Counted from the first letter of the stretch, positions 17,754 to 27,269 are shown. The stretch is 64,000 bases of DNA from JAOUEA01 sp963810915 (GCA_963810915.1 CAWEPH010000004.1:186001-250000), one strand, 5' to 3'. The notes: generated by a model not told the origin, from the letters alone. Numbers and translations: made by a program.

Positions 17754-19357
17754 GCGAGGGACCACGCGGCCCGGTCACCACCGACTCCGGCCTTCCCGTC
17801 GAGGCCGTGTACACGGCGGCCGACGTGGAGAGAGGATCTCGAGGGTCGCCTGGGACTGCCCGGCGAGCCCCCCTTCACCCGCGGGCCGTACTCGAGCATG
17901 TACCGGGGACAGCTCTGGACGATGCGGCAGTTCGCGGGCTTCGGTTCGCCCGAGGAGACGAACGCTCGATACCGGTTCCTCCTCGAGCGCGGTCAGACCG
18001 CGCTCTCGGTTGCCTTCGACCTGCCGACCCAGCTCGGCTACGACTCCTCCCACGAGCACGCGCGCGCGGAGGTGGGCCGCGTGGGGGTCGCCATCGACAC
18101 GGCCGAGGACATGGTGGACCTCTTCGACGGGCTGGGCCTCGGCGACGTCTCCGTGAACTTCACCATCAACGCGACCGCTCCCATCATCCTGGCCACCTAC
18201 CTGGTGGCGGCGGAGCGCCAGGGTGTCGGGTACGAGCGCCTCGCCGGCACCCTGCAGAACGACATCCTGAAGGAGTTCCTCGCGCGCAAGACCTTCATCT
18301 TCCCGCCGGGGCCGTCCATGCGGCTGTCGTGCGACGTGATCGCGTTCGCGACCGAACAGCTGCCGCGCTTCAACCCGATCTCGATCACGGGGTACCACGC
18401 CCGCGAGGCCGGATGCGACGCCGTGCAGGAGCTCGCGCTCACCATGGCCTCGGCGATCGCGTACGCGGAGGCGCTGATCGCGCGGGGGATGGACTTCGAC
18501 GGCTTCGCACCCCGGCTCTCGTTCCACTTCGCGACCACGCTCGATCTGTTCGAGGAGGTGGCGAAGCTCCGGGCCGCCCGGCGGATGTGGTTCCGGATCG
18601 CCACGGAGCGCTTCGGCGCCACCGACCCGCGCTCGGGGCGCCTCCGCTTCTTCTCCGGCAACTCCGGGACGACGCTCACGGCGCAGCAGCCGCTCAACAA
18701 CATCGTGCGCTCGACCCTGCAGTGCCTCGGGGCCGTGCTCGGCGGGGCGCAGTCGATCCACGTGATGGGCTACGACGAGGCCTTCGAGATCCCGTCGGAA
18801 GAGGCCGTGACGCTCTCCTTGCGCACCCAGCAGATCATCGGGCTGGAGTCGGGGGTGGCGCGCACCGCGGACCCGCTCGCAGGCTCGTACTTCGTCGAGC
18901 GGCTCACCGACGACATCGAGGCGGCGGCCGCTGCTGTGCTCGCCGAGGTGGAGTCGGCGGGCGGCGCCGTGGCGGCCATCGAGCGAGGCGTGCCCCAGCG
19001 CTGGATCGCGGAGTCGGCGTATCGCACGGAACGCGAGATCGCGCAGGGCGTCCGACCGAAGGTGGGGGTGAACGTCTACACGGACGACGCCGGTGCCGAA
19101 GCCCCGGCGCCCGAGCTGTTCCAGCTGGACGAGGGCATCGTCGAGCGCCAGATCGCGCGCACCGCTGCACGCGTGGCCGCCCGCGATCCGCGGGCTCACG
19201 CCGAGCCGCGCTCGCCGCGCTCGACGAGGTCGCGCGCACGGGCGGCAACGTGATGCCGCCGCTGATCGTGGCCGCCCGCGCCGGCGCGACGGTGGGCGAG
19301 ATGGCCGACGTGTTCCGGGGGGTCTTCGGGGAGTTCCGGGAGCCGAACCCGTGGTGA
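17750..19357 (+). CDS. Acyl-CoA mutase large subunit (methylmalonyl-CoA mutase family), two frame changes
   Basis: Radical B12 enzyme that shifts a carbon branch on an acyl-CoA. The TIM-barrel core is read from about 17840 to 19190. Counting without gaps from the conserved His in TGYHAREAG (codon 18396, as H244 of P. shermanii mutase) places Phe (17931, in RQFAGFG) at the Tyr89 position and Arg (18285) at the Arg207 position. Methylmalonyl-CoA mutase has Tyr/Arg and isobutyryl-CoA mutase Phe/Gln, so the pocket is mixed. The N-terminus from GTG 17750 joins the core after a one-base change near 17833. The tail ALAALDEVARTGGNVMPP joins after another near 19200 and ends at 19357. Both shifts look like indels. 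Confidence 0.8.
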
Positions 19358-20556
19358 GCGCACCGCTCTCGGGGCTCCGGGTCCTCGACCTCACGCGGTT
19401 CGTCGCGGGCTCCCAGGCCACGGCCACGCTGGCCGCGCTCGGCGCCGAGGTCATCAAGATCGAGGTTCCCCCGGGCGGCGACCCCTACCGCGTGCAGGGA
19501 ACCGAGCGGGTGGGCGGTCAGTCGGTGCTGTTCATGTCGCTCAACTCCGGGAAGCGGAGCGTCGCCCTGGACATGCGCGCACCCGAGGCCGCCGACGCGA
19601 TCGAGCGCCTCCTGCAGAGCGCGGACTTCCTGGTGGAGAACGCGCGACCCGGGAGCCTCGCCCGCCACGGTCTCGATTGGGAGTCGGTGCACGCGCGCCA
19701 CCCCACGCTGGTGTACGGCTCGATCTCGGGCTACGGAGACGTCGGTCCCGACGCGTCCCGGGGAGGATTCGACCTGATCCTGCAGGCCGAGAGCGGCGTC
19801 ATGAGCATCACCGGGAGCCCCGGATCCGGCCCGGTGAAGGTGGGCGCGCCGGTCCTCGATGTCGGGGCCGGGCTCAGCTGCGTCGTCGGCCTGCTCGCCG
19901 CACACGTCGAGCGGTTGGCGACCGGCGAGGGGCGCCACGTGACGTCGTCGCTGCTGGAGTTCGCGCTCGCCGGCTTGGGGACGCTGGCGGCGAGCTACTT
20001 CGTCTCGGGCGACGTGCCCGGGTTGTTCGGCACGCACTCCCCGACGTTCGCGCCCTACGGGGGCTTCCGCACCGCCGACGGGTGGATCGTCCTGGCCGGC
20101 GCGGGGTCCGAGGATCTCTGGGTGCGCTGTTGTCGCGTCCTGGGGCTCGAGGAGCTCCGGTCGGACCCGCGGTTCGCGGACAACGCCGCGCGCGTGCGTC
20201 ATCGCGACGAGCTCACGGCGCTCTTCGAGTCGGTGCTCATCACCCGCACGAGCGCCGCGTGGTTGGCCGCCCTCGAGAGCCGAAGGCGTGCCGGCCGCGG
20301 AGGTGCGTGACGTGGCCCAGGTCTTCGACGGAGCCCAGCCCGCGGCGCTCGGGGCCGTGCAGACGCTCACGCACCCGGAGGCCGGTGCGTACCGGATCGT
20401 CGGCGCACCCATCCGCATCGACGGAGATGCGCTGCCGTATCCGTGCCCCGCGCCCGTCGCTCGGCGCCGACACCCGCGAGGTCCTGGCCGGCGTGGGGCT
20501 GAGCGACCGGGAGATCGACGAGACTCGTCGCCGCGGGACTGGCGATCGCGCCGTGA
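19354..20556 (+). CDS. Class III CoA-transferase (CaiB/BaiF family), several frame changes
   Basis: Transfers CoA between carboxylic acids through a glutamyl/aspartyl-CoA type intermediate. The N-terminal LSGLRVLDLTRFVAG, LNSGKRSVALDM, and catalytic D140 in GGFDLILQ are in one continuous frame from GTG 19354, which overlaps the mutase stop (GTGA). After about 20283 the frame moves to GVPAAEVRDVAQVF, and near 20445 moves again to LGADTREVLAGVGLSDREI. A last change near 20535 would give the stop TGA 20554-20556, overlapping the next GTG. Three changes in 300 bases all restore the family sequence, so assembly indels are likely. It probably activates the substrate or product acid for the adjacent mutase. 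Confidence 0.7.
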
Positions 20557-21658
20557 GCGCCACCACGTCGAAGATGCTCGCGACCCGGGTGCTGGCGCGC
20601 ACCGTCGAGATCGCCTCGATCCCGGCTCCGACCGGCGCGGAGGACGCGCGCGCCGCGCTGCGTGAGCGGATGGTGGCGCGAGGACGGGTGGGACGGACGT
20701 GGAGCTCGACGCCACCGGCAACGTCTGGGCCCGCGTGCGTCCCGGCGACGGCGGGGCGATCCTCCTCGCGGCGCATCTCGACACGGTGTTCTCCGCGGAC
20801 GTGCCCCACGACGTGCACGAGGAGGACGGGCGGCTGCGAGGCCCGAGCGTGGGCGACGACGCGGTGGCGCTCGCCGCGCTCTCGGCGGTGGGGACGCTGC
20901 TCGCGCCGCGTCGGGGACGACCCGTGTGGCTCGTCGCCACCGTGGGCGAGGAGGGACTCGGGAACCTCCGCGGGATCATCGGGCGCGCTCGAGGGGTTCG
21001 CCGCGCCGATCGATGCCGTGCTCGCGGTGGAGGGGAACTACCTGGGCCGGGTCTCGACCGTGGGGGTCGGATCCCTTCGGTGGCGCGTGCGTCTCACGGG
21101 TCCGGGCGGCCACGCCTGGGAGGCCGCGGACGCGCCGAGCGCCGTCCACGCGGCCGCGGACATGATCGGTGGCATCGTGCGGCTCGCCGAGGGCGCGCCG
21201 GCGCCACGGTGAACGTGGGCCGGATCGAAGGGGGCGAGGCGATCAACGCGCGCGCCCGCTCGTGCTGGTTCGAGATGGACGTCCGCGCGTCCGACCCCGG
21301 GAGACTGGCAGCGCTCGAGGCCGAGGCCCGTGCCGGCCTCGCGGCGCACGCACCCCCGGGCGTCGACGTCGCGATCGAGGAGCTCGGTCGCCGTCCCGCG
21401 GGCGCCCTCGACCCGGGCCACCCGCTCGCAACGGCGGCGGCGGCGGCGCTGGAGGATGCGGGCATCCACGCCGTAGCGGTGCCCACCAGCACGGACGCCA
21501 ACGCCGCGCACGCGCGCGGTATCCCCGCCCTCGCCCTGGGGATCACCACCGGCGGCGGCGAGCACACACCCGGAGAGTGGATCGATGTCGCGCCCATCGC
21601 CGACGGCCTGTCGGTGCTCGCGTCGACCGTGACGAGGTTCGAGGAGGCCACGCGATGA
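20553..21658 (+). CDS. M20/M25/M40-family metallohydrolase, three frame changes
   Basis: Second M20-type hydrolase of the block, with a complete active site in contrast to the first. Visible in turn are AAHLDTVFS (metal His and Asp), GPSVGDDA (bridging Asp), VGEEGLGN (general base and ligand Glu), VGVGSLRWRVRLTGPGGHAWE of the lid domain, and GGEHTPGEW with the distal His. The frame changes near 20690, 20990 and 21205, each joining consecutive family blocks. The GTG at 20553 overlaps the proposed CoA-transferase stop, and the end overlaps the LLM gene as ATGA (21655-21658). Family members cleave amide bonds of peptides and N-acyl compounds; here it could hydrolyse a ring-opening product. Confidence 0.65.
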
Positions 21659-22669
21659 GGAAGGTCCGTTCCGGGGTCGTCCTGCAGGGCGCGTACGAGC
21701 CGCCGCGCTTCGGCGAGATGGTGGCCGAGATCGACGCCTTGGGCTTCGACCACCTCTGGCTCACGGATTCCTCGCTCCACGCGCGCAACGCGTACGCATA
21801 CCTCACGCTCGCGGCCGGCCGGTCCACCCGGCTGACGCTCGGCACGGCGGTGACGAACCCGCTCACCCGCCACCCCGCCATCACGGCCGCCTCGGCGGCA
21901 ACGGTCGACGAGATCTCCGGGGGCCGCATGATCCTGGGGATCGGCGCCGGGGATCGGCCCCTGCTGGCGCTCGGGATGAAGCCGGCGTCGGTCGACTCGC
22001 TGCGTGCCGCGATCGGCGCCATCCGCGCGCTGTGGAGCGGTGCGCACGTCGACGTCGAGGACGCGGCGTTCACGATGCACGACGCACACCTCCGCTTCCC
22101 GGCCCGTCCCGACCTCCCCGTGTACATCTCCGCGAGCGGCCCGCGCACGCTCGAGCTGGCGGGGGAGATCGCCGACGGCGTGATCTTGCTCGTCGGGCTC
22201 TTCCCCGAGGCGCTCGCCTGGGCGCTCGAGCACGTCGACCGCGGTGCGACGAAGGTCGGTCGGGATCGTCCGAACGTGGCCGTCTTCGCGTACGGCGCGA
22301 TCGACGACGACGAGGAACGCGCGCTCGAGTCGGCGCGTTCGATCGCGGCATGGTTCCCCCAGACCGCCCCCGTGATCTGCGAGCTCGCCGGCCTTCCCTC
22401 GTCGCTCGTCGCCGAGGTCCAAGCGACGCTACGCGGGCGGCGAGTTCCAGGAGGCCGCGGCGGCCGCGAGCCTGCTGCCGGACGACTTCGTGCGCCGCGT
22501 GGCACTGGCCGGCAACGCCGACGAGGCACGGGCGCGCATCGCGGCGGTCATCGACGCAGGCGCCGATTCGGTGAACGTCTTCCCGTTGGGGGAGGGTCGC
22601 ATGGAGACCGTCCGCGCGTTCTCCAGGTGCGTCGCCGACCTCACCGCCGCACCCGGTCTCAGGCGATGA
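21655..22669 (+). CDS. LLM-class flavin/F420-dependent oxidoreductase, late frame change
   Basis: Luciferase-like monooxygenase fold enzyme similar to F420-dependent methylenetetrahydromethanopterin reductase-type proteins. The blocks GFDHLWLTDSSL, TRLTLGTAVTNPLTRHP, TVDEISGGRMILGIGAGD and VYISASGPRTLELAGEIADG are all present. Near 22430 the frame changes by one base and the C-terminal helix region (EFQEAAAAASLLPDDFVRR, then DAGADSVNVFPLG) continues to TGA 22667-22669. Members use FMN or F420; RutA, which opens the uracil ring, is in the same broad class. So a ring-opening or ring-reducing step is possible but unproven. Starts at ATG 21655 overlapping the previous stop. Confidence 0.75.
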
Positions 22670-22703
22670 GACATCGCATATGAAACGTGAGATTCCTTAG
22701 AAT
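22670..22703 (+). promoter_or_regulatory. AT-rich regulatory patch before the epimerase-like gene
   Basis: The short spacer holds ACATCGCATATGAAACG (22671-22687), a weaker relative of the ATCTGATRT motif, and TAGAAT (22698-22703), a possible -10. No convincing -35 is found at 16-18 bases upstream. It may be an operator with an internal promoter, but the evidence is thin. Confidence 0.25.
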
Positions 22704-22739
22704 GCACCCCGAGCCGGACGAGGAACGGACGATGGGCTG

Positions 22740-23186
22740 ATGGGTACGGATGCGATGACCTCGGGCGCAGGGACCTGGCGGGTCGTGGGCCTGCATCACG
22801 TGGCGTTCGCGCACGCGCCCGGCTCCGGTCCTGAGGACATGCTCTGTCGCGTCCTCGACGTCGAGCCGCACGAGGAGGCGGGTCCCGGGTTCGTCGAGCG
22901 GATGTTCCCCGTGGGCGAGGGGTTCGTGCAGACGCTCGAGGCATCGGGCGAGGGCGTGATCGAGCGGTTCCTCGACGCGCGCGGGCCGGGGCTACACCAC
23001 GTGGCGTTCGAGGTGGTGGGGATCGACGCGGCGCTCCAGTCCCTGCGGGGCGAGGGTGTGCGTTTGGTCGACGAGGAGGCGCGCGCGGGCGGGATGGGGA
23101 CGCGGATCGCCTTCGTCCATCCGTCCGCGTTCGGAGGGATGCTCGTGGAGCTCGTGGAACCGGCTCCGGCCGAGCCCTCGAGATGA
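22740..23186 (+). CDS. VOC-fold methylmalonyl-CoA epimerase-like protein
   Basis: A 148-residue vicinal-oxygen-chelate protein with the two metal-binding beta-alpha modules of epimerases: VGLHHVAFA near residue 17, GPGLHHVAFEV near 81, and MLVELVEP near the C-terminus supplying the final Glu. This pattern is typical of methylmalonyl-CoA epimerase, which interconverts (2R)- and (2S)-methylmalonyl-CoA before the B12 mutase. In this operon it could epimerise the mutase substrate, whatever acyl-CoA that is. ATG 22740 is preceded by ACGAGGAACGG. Weak similarity to other VOC enzymes means a different substrate is possible. Confidence 0.75.
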   Translation: MGTDAMTSGAGTWRVVGLHHVAFAHAPGSGPEDMLCRVLDVEPHEEAGPGFVERMFPVGEGFVQTLEASGEGVIERFLDARGPGLHHVAFEVVGIDAALQSLRGEGVRLVDEEARAGGMGTRIAFVHPSAFGGMLVELVEPAPAEPSR

Positions 23187-23208
23187 TCGTTCGCTGGAAG
23201 GGGTCGTC

Positions 23209-23934
23209 GTGGACAACGGGGTAGGGACCGGGCAAGCGCCCGAGGGCGCGGTCTTCAGCGGGCGTCACGACCGGCGCAAGGTCACCGACTGGGTCTACGA
23301 GGAGGTCCGTCAGGCCATCATCGAGCTCCGGCTTCAACCCGGGGAGCCCTTGCGCGAAGCCACGATGGCCGAGCAGCTCGGCGTGAGCAAGACCCCGGTC
23401 CGCGAGGCGCTCGCGCGCCTGGAGCAGGAGGGCCTCGTCGAGACCACCTCGTTCAAAGGCGCGGTGGTGAGCGGCTACTCACCCGAGGATCTCCAGGAGA
23501 TCTACGAGCTGCGGGAGCTCCTCGAGGGAGCCGCGGTCCGCGCCGCCGCCCTCACGGCCTCGGAGGAGACGGTCGCCCGCCTCGAGGACCTGGTGCACGA
23601 GAGCCGAGAGCTCCGCACCAAGGACGATCTCGAGGGACTCGCGGCGCTCCTCGGAGCCTTCGACCTGGTGATCTACGACCAGGTCGCCAACGAACGCATC
23701 AGGGCCCTGATCGAGAACCTGAAGGCGCACCTCGCTCGGATCGGACGGCTCACCGAAGAGATCCCCGGTCGCGTGAAGGCGTCGGTGGAGGAGCATGCCG
23801 CCATCGTCGACGCCATCGCGGCACGCGATGCGGACGGTGCAGAGCGCGCCATGCGGGCCCACATCCGCAGCGTCCTCGGCGACCAGCTCGAGGCCTCCGA
23901 GTCCCCTTCAGTGGCCGGGGAGCCGTCGGTTTGA
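23209..23934 (+). CDS. GntR-family transcriptional regulator with FCD domain
   Basis: A 241-residue regulator: winged helix-turn-helix about residues 25-90 (LREATMAEQLGVSKTPVREAL) and an all-helical FCD ligand domain about 95-225. FCD proteins usually bind a metal through Asp and three His residues. The two distal His are seen (EEHAAIVDAI and MRAHI), but the expected D-x-x-x-H is replaced by FDLVIYDQ, so metal binding may be altered. GTG 23209 has GGAAGGGG seven bases upstream. FCD regulators commonly repress catabolic operons until an organic acid binds. The ATCTGATRT motifs at 12228, 15140 and 23949 are the likely targets by position. The next promoter overlaps this gene's stop codon. Confidence 0.85.
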   Translation: MDNGVGTGQAPEGAVFSGRHDRRKVTDWVYEEVRQAIIELRLQPGEPLREATMAEQLGVSKTPVREALARLEQEGLVETTSFKGAVVSGYSPEDLQEIYELRELLEGAAVRAAALTASEETVARLEDLVHESRELRTKDDLEGLAALLGAFDLVIYDQVANERIRALIENLKAHLARIGRLTEEIPGRVKASVEEHAAIVDAIAARDADGAERAMRAHIRSVLGDQLEASESPSVAGEPSV

Positions 23935-23960
23935 CGGCCTCTCCTGGTATCTGATGTAGT
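23931..23960 (+). promoter_or_regulatory. Putative promoter with embedded ATCTGATRT motif before the second TenA
   Basis: TTGACG (23931-23936, overlapping the regulator's stop) and TGTAGT (23955-23960) are 18 bases apart. GTATCTGATGTAG (23947-23959) with the shared ATCTGATRT core fills the spacer and -10. Transcription would begin about 23967, next to ATG 23968, suggesting a leaderless transcript. Confidence 0.45.
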
Positions 23961-23967
23961 GCGCATT

Positions 23968-24667
23968 ATGTTGGAGACCCGGTCCGAGCGCGTCTCTCGG
24001 GTGCTCCACGACTCCGGCGCGCGCGCGTGGGAGCGGGCCACGAGCCATCCCATGGTCGGGGCGATCGCGGACGGTTCGTTGCCGCACGCGACCTTCCGTG
24101 GGTACTTCGAGCAGAACGTCCTCTACCTGCAGGACTACGCCCGCGCCATCGCGATCATCGTCGCGAAGGCCCCAGATCGTGAGGGGATCGCGACCCTCAC
24201 GCGGTTCCTGGACCAGATCGTGCACAACGAGCTCCCGGCGAACCTGGCCTTCCTCGAGCGGCTCGGTGGCGATCCCTCGGCGCTCGGTGCCGAGGGATCC
24301 ATGCTCCCGACGACGTACGCGTACACGCGACATCTGCTCGCGACCTGCGCCCAGGGCGACTGCGCCGCTGGGCTCACGGCGGTCCTCCCGTGCCAGTGGA
24401 GCTACGGCGAGCTCGCGCGGCCCCTCATGGCGCATCCGCCGAGCGATCGCATCTACGCCGACTGGATCGCGATGTTCGGCAGCGACGAGTACGACGGCCT
24501 CGTCGAGGACTCGACGGCGTTGCTGGACCGCGTGGCCGACGTGGACGACGCCGCACAGATGGCGCGCGCTGGCGACCATCTTCGAGCGATCGACGCAGTA
24601 CGAGGTGGCATTCTGGGACATGGCGTACGGGGCCCCGAGCTGGGGTGAACCGCGCCCGGAGCGGTAA
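23968..24667 (+). CDS. Second TenA/THI-4-like protein with altered pocket residue and a late frame change
   Basis: A TenA-type helical protein of about 230 residues. The nucleophile C142 in LPCQWSYGE and Y53 are present, but the residue equal to the pyrimidine-binding Asp44 of B. subtilis TenA is Asn (N50 in FEQNVLYL). Near 24570 the frame changes by one base and the C-terminal helix with EVAFWDMAYG (the conserved Glu is replaced by Asp in this motif) ends at 24667. GTG 23959 and TTG 23971 are alternative starts; no ribosome binding site precedes ATG 23968, in line with a leaderless message. It likely acts on a pyrimidine that differs from the substrate of the first TenA. Confidence 0.7.
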
Positions 24668-24680
24668 GGAGCATCGAGAC

Positions 24681-25706
24681 ATGCAGGCAGCCCGGATCCA
24701 CGAGGACCTCACGCTTCGCCTCGACGATGTCGACACCCCCGAGCCGGGCAGGGGCGAGGTGTTGGTGCGCATCCATGCGGCCGGCGTCTGCGGAACCGAC
24801 CTGCACATCCTCGACGGGATGATCAAGCCCGACCCGTACCCGATGACGCTCGGCCACGAGGCGGCGGGCGTCGTGGAGGCAGCGGGCGAAGGTGTAGGCC
24901 TTCGTGCCGGCGACCGCGTGGCGATCTACAACAAGATCTTCTGCGGGCACTGCGAGCAGTGCCTCAAGGGCCGCCAGAACATCTGCGACAACGAGGCCGA
25001 CCAGTTGGGCTTCAACCGCGACGGCGGCGACGCGGACTACGTGGTGATCCCCGAGCAGAACGCGGTCGCGATCCCCGACGGCGTGGACTTCGCGGCGGCG
25101 GCGGTGCTGACCTGCGCCGGGATGACCGCGATGCACGCCACGAAGCTATCGAACCTTCGGATCGGCGACACGGCTGTGGTGGACGGCATCGGCGGCGTCG
25201 GCATCCTCGTGGTGCAGGCGGCGGCGCACGCGGGGGCGCGCGTGATCGCGGTGGCGGACGCCGAGGAGAAGCTCCAGCTCGCACGTGACCACGGGGCGAG
25301 CGACGGACTCCTCGTGCCGACCCCCGAGGCCTACGACGACCTCGCCGGGGGCATCCGTGGGCTCACCGACGGTCGCGGCACCGACGTGTTCTTCGAGCTG
25401 GTGGGGACGACCGCATCGATGGCGGCGGGGGTCCGCTCGCTCGCCAAGGGCGGGAGGTTCGTCTCAACCGGGTACACGGACCAACAGCTCGAGATCCACC
25501 CGATCGAGTTCATCCTGCCGGAGTCCTCGTTCATCTCCACCGTCGCGGCGACCCGGCTGGACCTGCAGGACGCTATGGCGCTTTCCGCCGCGGGAGCCAT
25601 GACGGTGCCGATCGCCGGCTCGTTCCCCCTCGATGGCGTCTCGGACGCGCTCGCGGCCTTGCGTCAACGCGGGGTCCTCGGCCGCCAGGTCCTCGAGATC
25701 GCCTGA
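24681..25706 (+). CDS. Zinc-dependent alcohol dehydrogenase (MDR family)
   Basis: A 341-residue medium-chain dehydrogenase/reductase oxidising an alcohol with NAD(P)+. Catalytic zinc ligands C37 (GVCGTD), H59 and E60 (GHEAAGV) and the four structural-zinc cysteines C88, C91, C94 and C102 are all present. The Rossmann loop reads DGIGGVG. ATG 24681 has AAGGAG nine bases upstream. It is followed after 26 bases by an aldehyde dehydrogenase, so the two probably convert a primary alcohol to an acid in sequence. Given the TenA and importer genes, the hydroxymethyl group of HMP is an attractive substrate; this is inference. Confidence 0.9.
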   Translation: MQAARIHEDLTLRLDDVDTPEPGRGEVLVRIHAAGVCGTDLHILDGMIKPDPYPMTLGHEAAGVVEAAGEGVGLRAGDRVAIYNKIFCGHCEQCLKGRQNICDNEADQLGFNRDGGDADYVVIPEQNAVAIPDGVDFAAAAVLTCAGMTAMHATKLSNLRIGDTAVVDGIGGVGILVVQAAAHAGARVIAVADAEEKLQLARDHGASDGLLVPTPEAYDDLAGGIRGLTDGRGTDVFFELVGTTASMAAGVRSLAKGGRFVSTGYTDQQLEIHPIEFILPESSFISTVAATRLDLQDAMALSAAGAMTVPIAGSFPLDGVSDALAALRQRGVLGRQVLEIA

Positions 25707-25732
25707 CCCACCCCGACCCAAGGAGCCGACCG

Positions 25733-27241
25733 ATGCCCACCGTCACCGAACCCACCATCGCGTTCCTCGAGAAGCCGCTGCGCCTCTACATCGATGGGAC
25801 CTACGTCGAGACGGAGGAGGGCCTCGCCTCGATCAACCCGGCCACCGGCCGGACGCTCGCGATGGCCCCCCTCGCCACCGGACGTGAGGTCGACGCGGCC
25901 GTGGAGGCCGCCGGCCGTGCCTTCGAGACGTGGCGCTCGGTGCCGCCCACGCAGCGCGCGCGTCTGCTGTGGGGGCTCGCAGACCGCCTGGAGGCGAACA
26001 AGGAAGAGTTCGCGACGATCGAGGTCCTCGATAACGGCAAGCCGATGTGGGAGGCGGAGGCGGTCGACGTCGCGCTGACGATCGAGCTGTTCCGCTACTA
26101 CGCGGGCTGGACCACCAAGCTGACCGGCGACGTCCTGCCCAACTCGATCCCGGGGATGCTCACCCTCGGCAAGCGCGAGCCCGTGGGTGTGGTGGCGGCC
26201 ATCACGCCGTGGAACTTCCCGCTGCTCGAGGTGGCGTACAAGCTCGGGCCGGCGCTCGCGGCCGGATGCACGGTGGTCGTGAAGCCCTCGGAGCTGGCGC
26301 CGCTCTCCACCCTGCGCCTGATGGATCTGATCGACGAGGTCGGCTTCCCGCCCGGCGTCGTGAACGTCGTGATCGGCGGGCCCGACGTGGGGGAGGCCCT
26401 CGTGCGCCACCCCGGGGTCAGCAAGATCGCGTTCACCGGCCAGACGGCGACGGGCAAGGAGATCATGCGCGCCTCGGTCGACGGGCTGAAGCGCGTGACG
26501 TTGGAGCTCGGCGGCAAGAGCCCCAACATCGTGTTCGCCGATGCGAACCTGGAGGCGGCCGCCAGCGGGGCCTTCGGCGGGGCGTTCTTCAACCAGGGGC
26601 AGGCGTGTGTTGCGGGCTCGCGGCTGTTCGTGGAGAAGCCCGTCGCCGACGAGCTCGTGAGGCACCTGTCCGAGCAGGCGAACCAGCTCAGGCTCGGCCA
26701 CGGCCTCGATCCGCAGACCCAGATGGGACCGTTGATCTCCGCGCCGCACCGGCGCCGGGTCCTGGGCTACGTCGCGTCGGCGACCGAGGAGGGGGCCGAG
26801 GTCGCGGCAGGTGGGTCTGAGGCGTCGGTCGAAGGACTGGAGGAAGGGTTCTTCCTGCAGCCCACCGTGATCGCGGGGGTGCGCAACGACATGAGGGTGG
26901 CCCAGGAGGAGATCTTCGGGCCGGTGCTCTCGGTGATCGCATGGGAGGACGAAGACGAGCTGCGCCGGCTCGCGAACGGCGTCGACTTCGGGTTGGCCGC
27001 CGGGATCTGGTCGAGCGACACGAGCAAGGCGCTGCGCCTCGCCGACGACCTGCAGGCGGGCACGGTTTGGATCAACACCTACGGCATGTTCGACGTGGCC
27101 GTCCCCTTCGGCGGTCGCAAGCATTCGGGGTTCGGACGTGAGCTCGGCGCCGAGGCGCTCGAGCCATATCTCCAGTCGAAGTCGATCTGGGTGGACCTGA
27201 CGTCGGCGGTGCCGCAATCCGGACAGGGCATCTCCCGCTGA
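25733..27241 (+). CDS. Aldehyde dehydrogenase (NAD(P)-dependent)
   Basis: A 502-residue ALDH superfamily enzyme of normal length. Oxyanion N161 in TPWNFPL, general base E258 in LELGGKSPN and catalytic C292 in FNQGQACVAG are intact, with FTGQTATGK for the cofactor loop and a C-terminal FGGRKHSGFGRE. ATG 25733 follows AAGGAG. Downstream of the alcohol dehydrogenase and 29 bases before the first amidohydrolase, it should complete oxidation of an alcohol to a carboxylate. The exact aldehyde cannot be named from the residues. Confidence 0.95.
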   Translation: MPTVTEPTIAFLEKPLRLYIDGTYVETEEGLASINPATGRTLAMAPLATGREVDAAVEAAGRAFETWRSVPPTQRARLLWGLADRLEANKEEFATIEVLDNGKPMWEAEAVDVALTIELFRYYAGWTTKLTGDVLPNSIPGMLTLGKREPVGVVAAITPWNFPLLEVAYKLGPALAAGCTVVVKPSELAPLSTLRLMDLIDEVGFPPGVVNVVIGGPDVGEALVRHPGVSKIAFTGQTATGKEIMRASVDGLKRVTLELGGKSPNIVFADANLEAAASGAFGGAFFNQGQACVAGSRLFVEKPVADELVRHLSEQANQLRLGHGLDPQTQMGPLISAPHRRRVLGYVASATEEGAEVAAGGSEASVEGLEEGFFLQPTVIAGVRNDMRVAQEEIFGPVLSVIAWEDEDELRRLANGVDFGLAAGIWSSDTSKALRLADDLQAGTVWINTYGMFDVAVPFGGRKHSGFGRELGAEALEPYLQSKSIWVDLTSAVPQSGQGISR

Positions 27242-27269
27242 GCGGGATGAGGGGGAAGGGAGCACGCTC

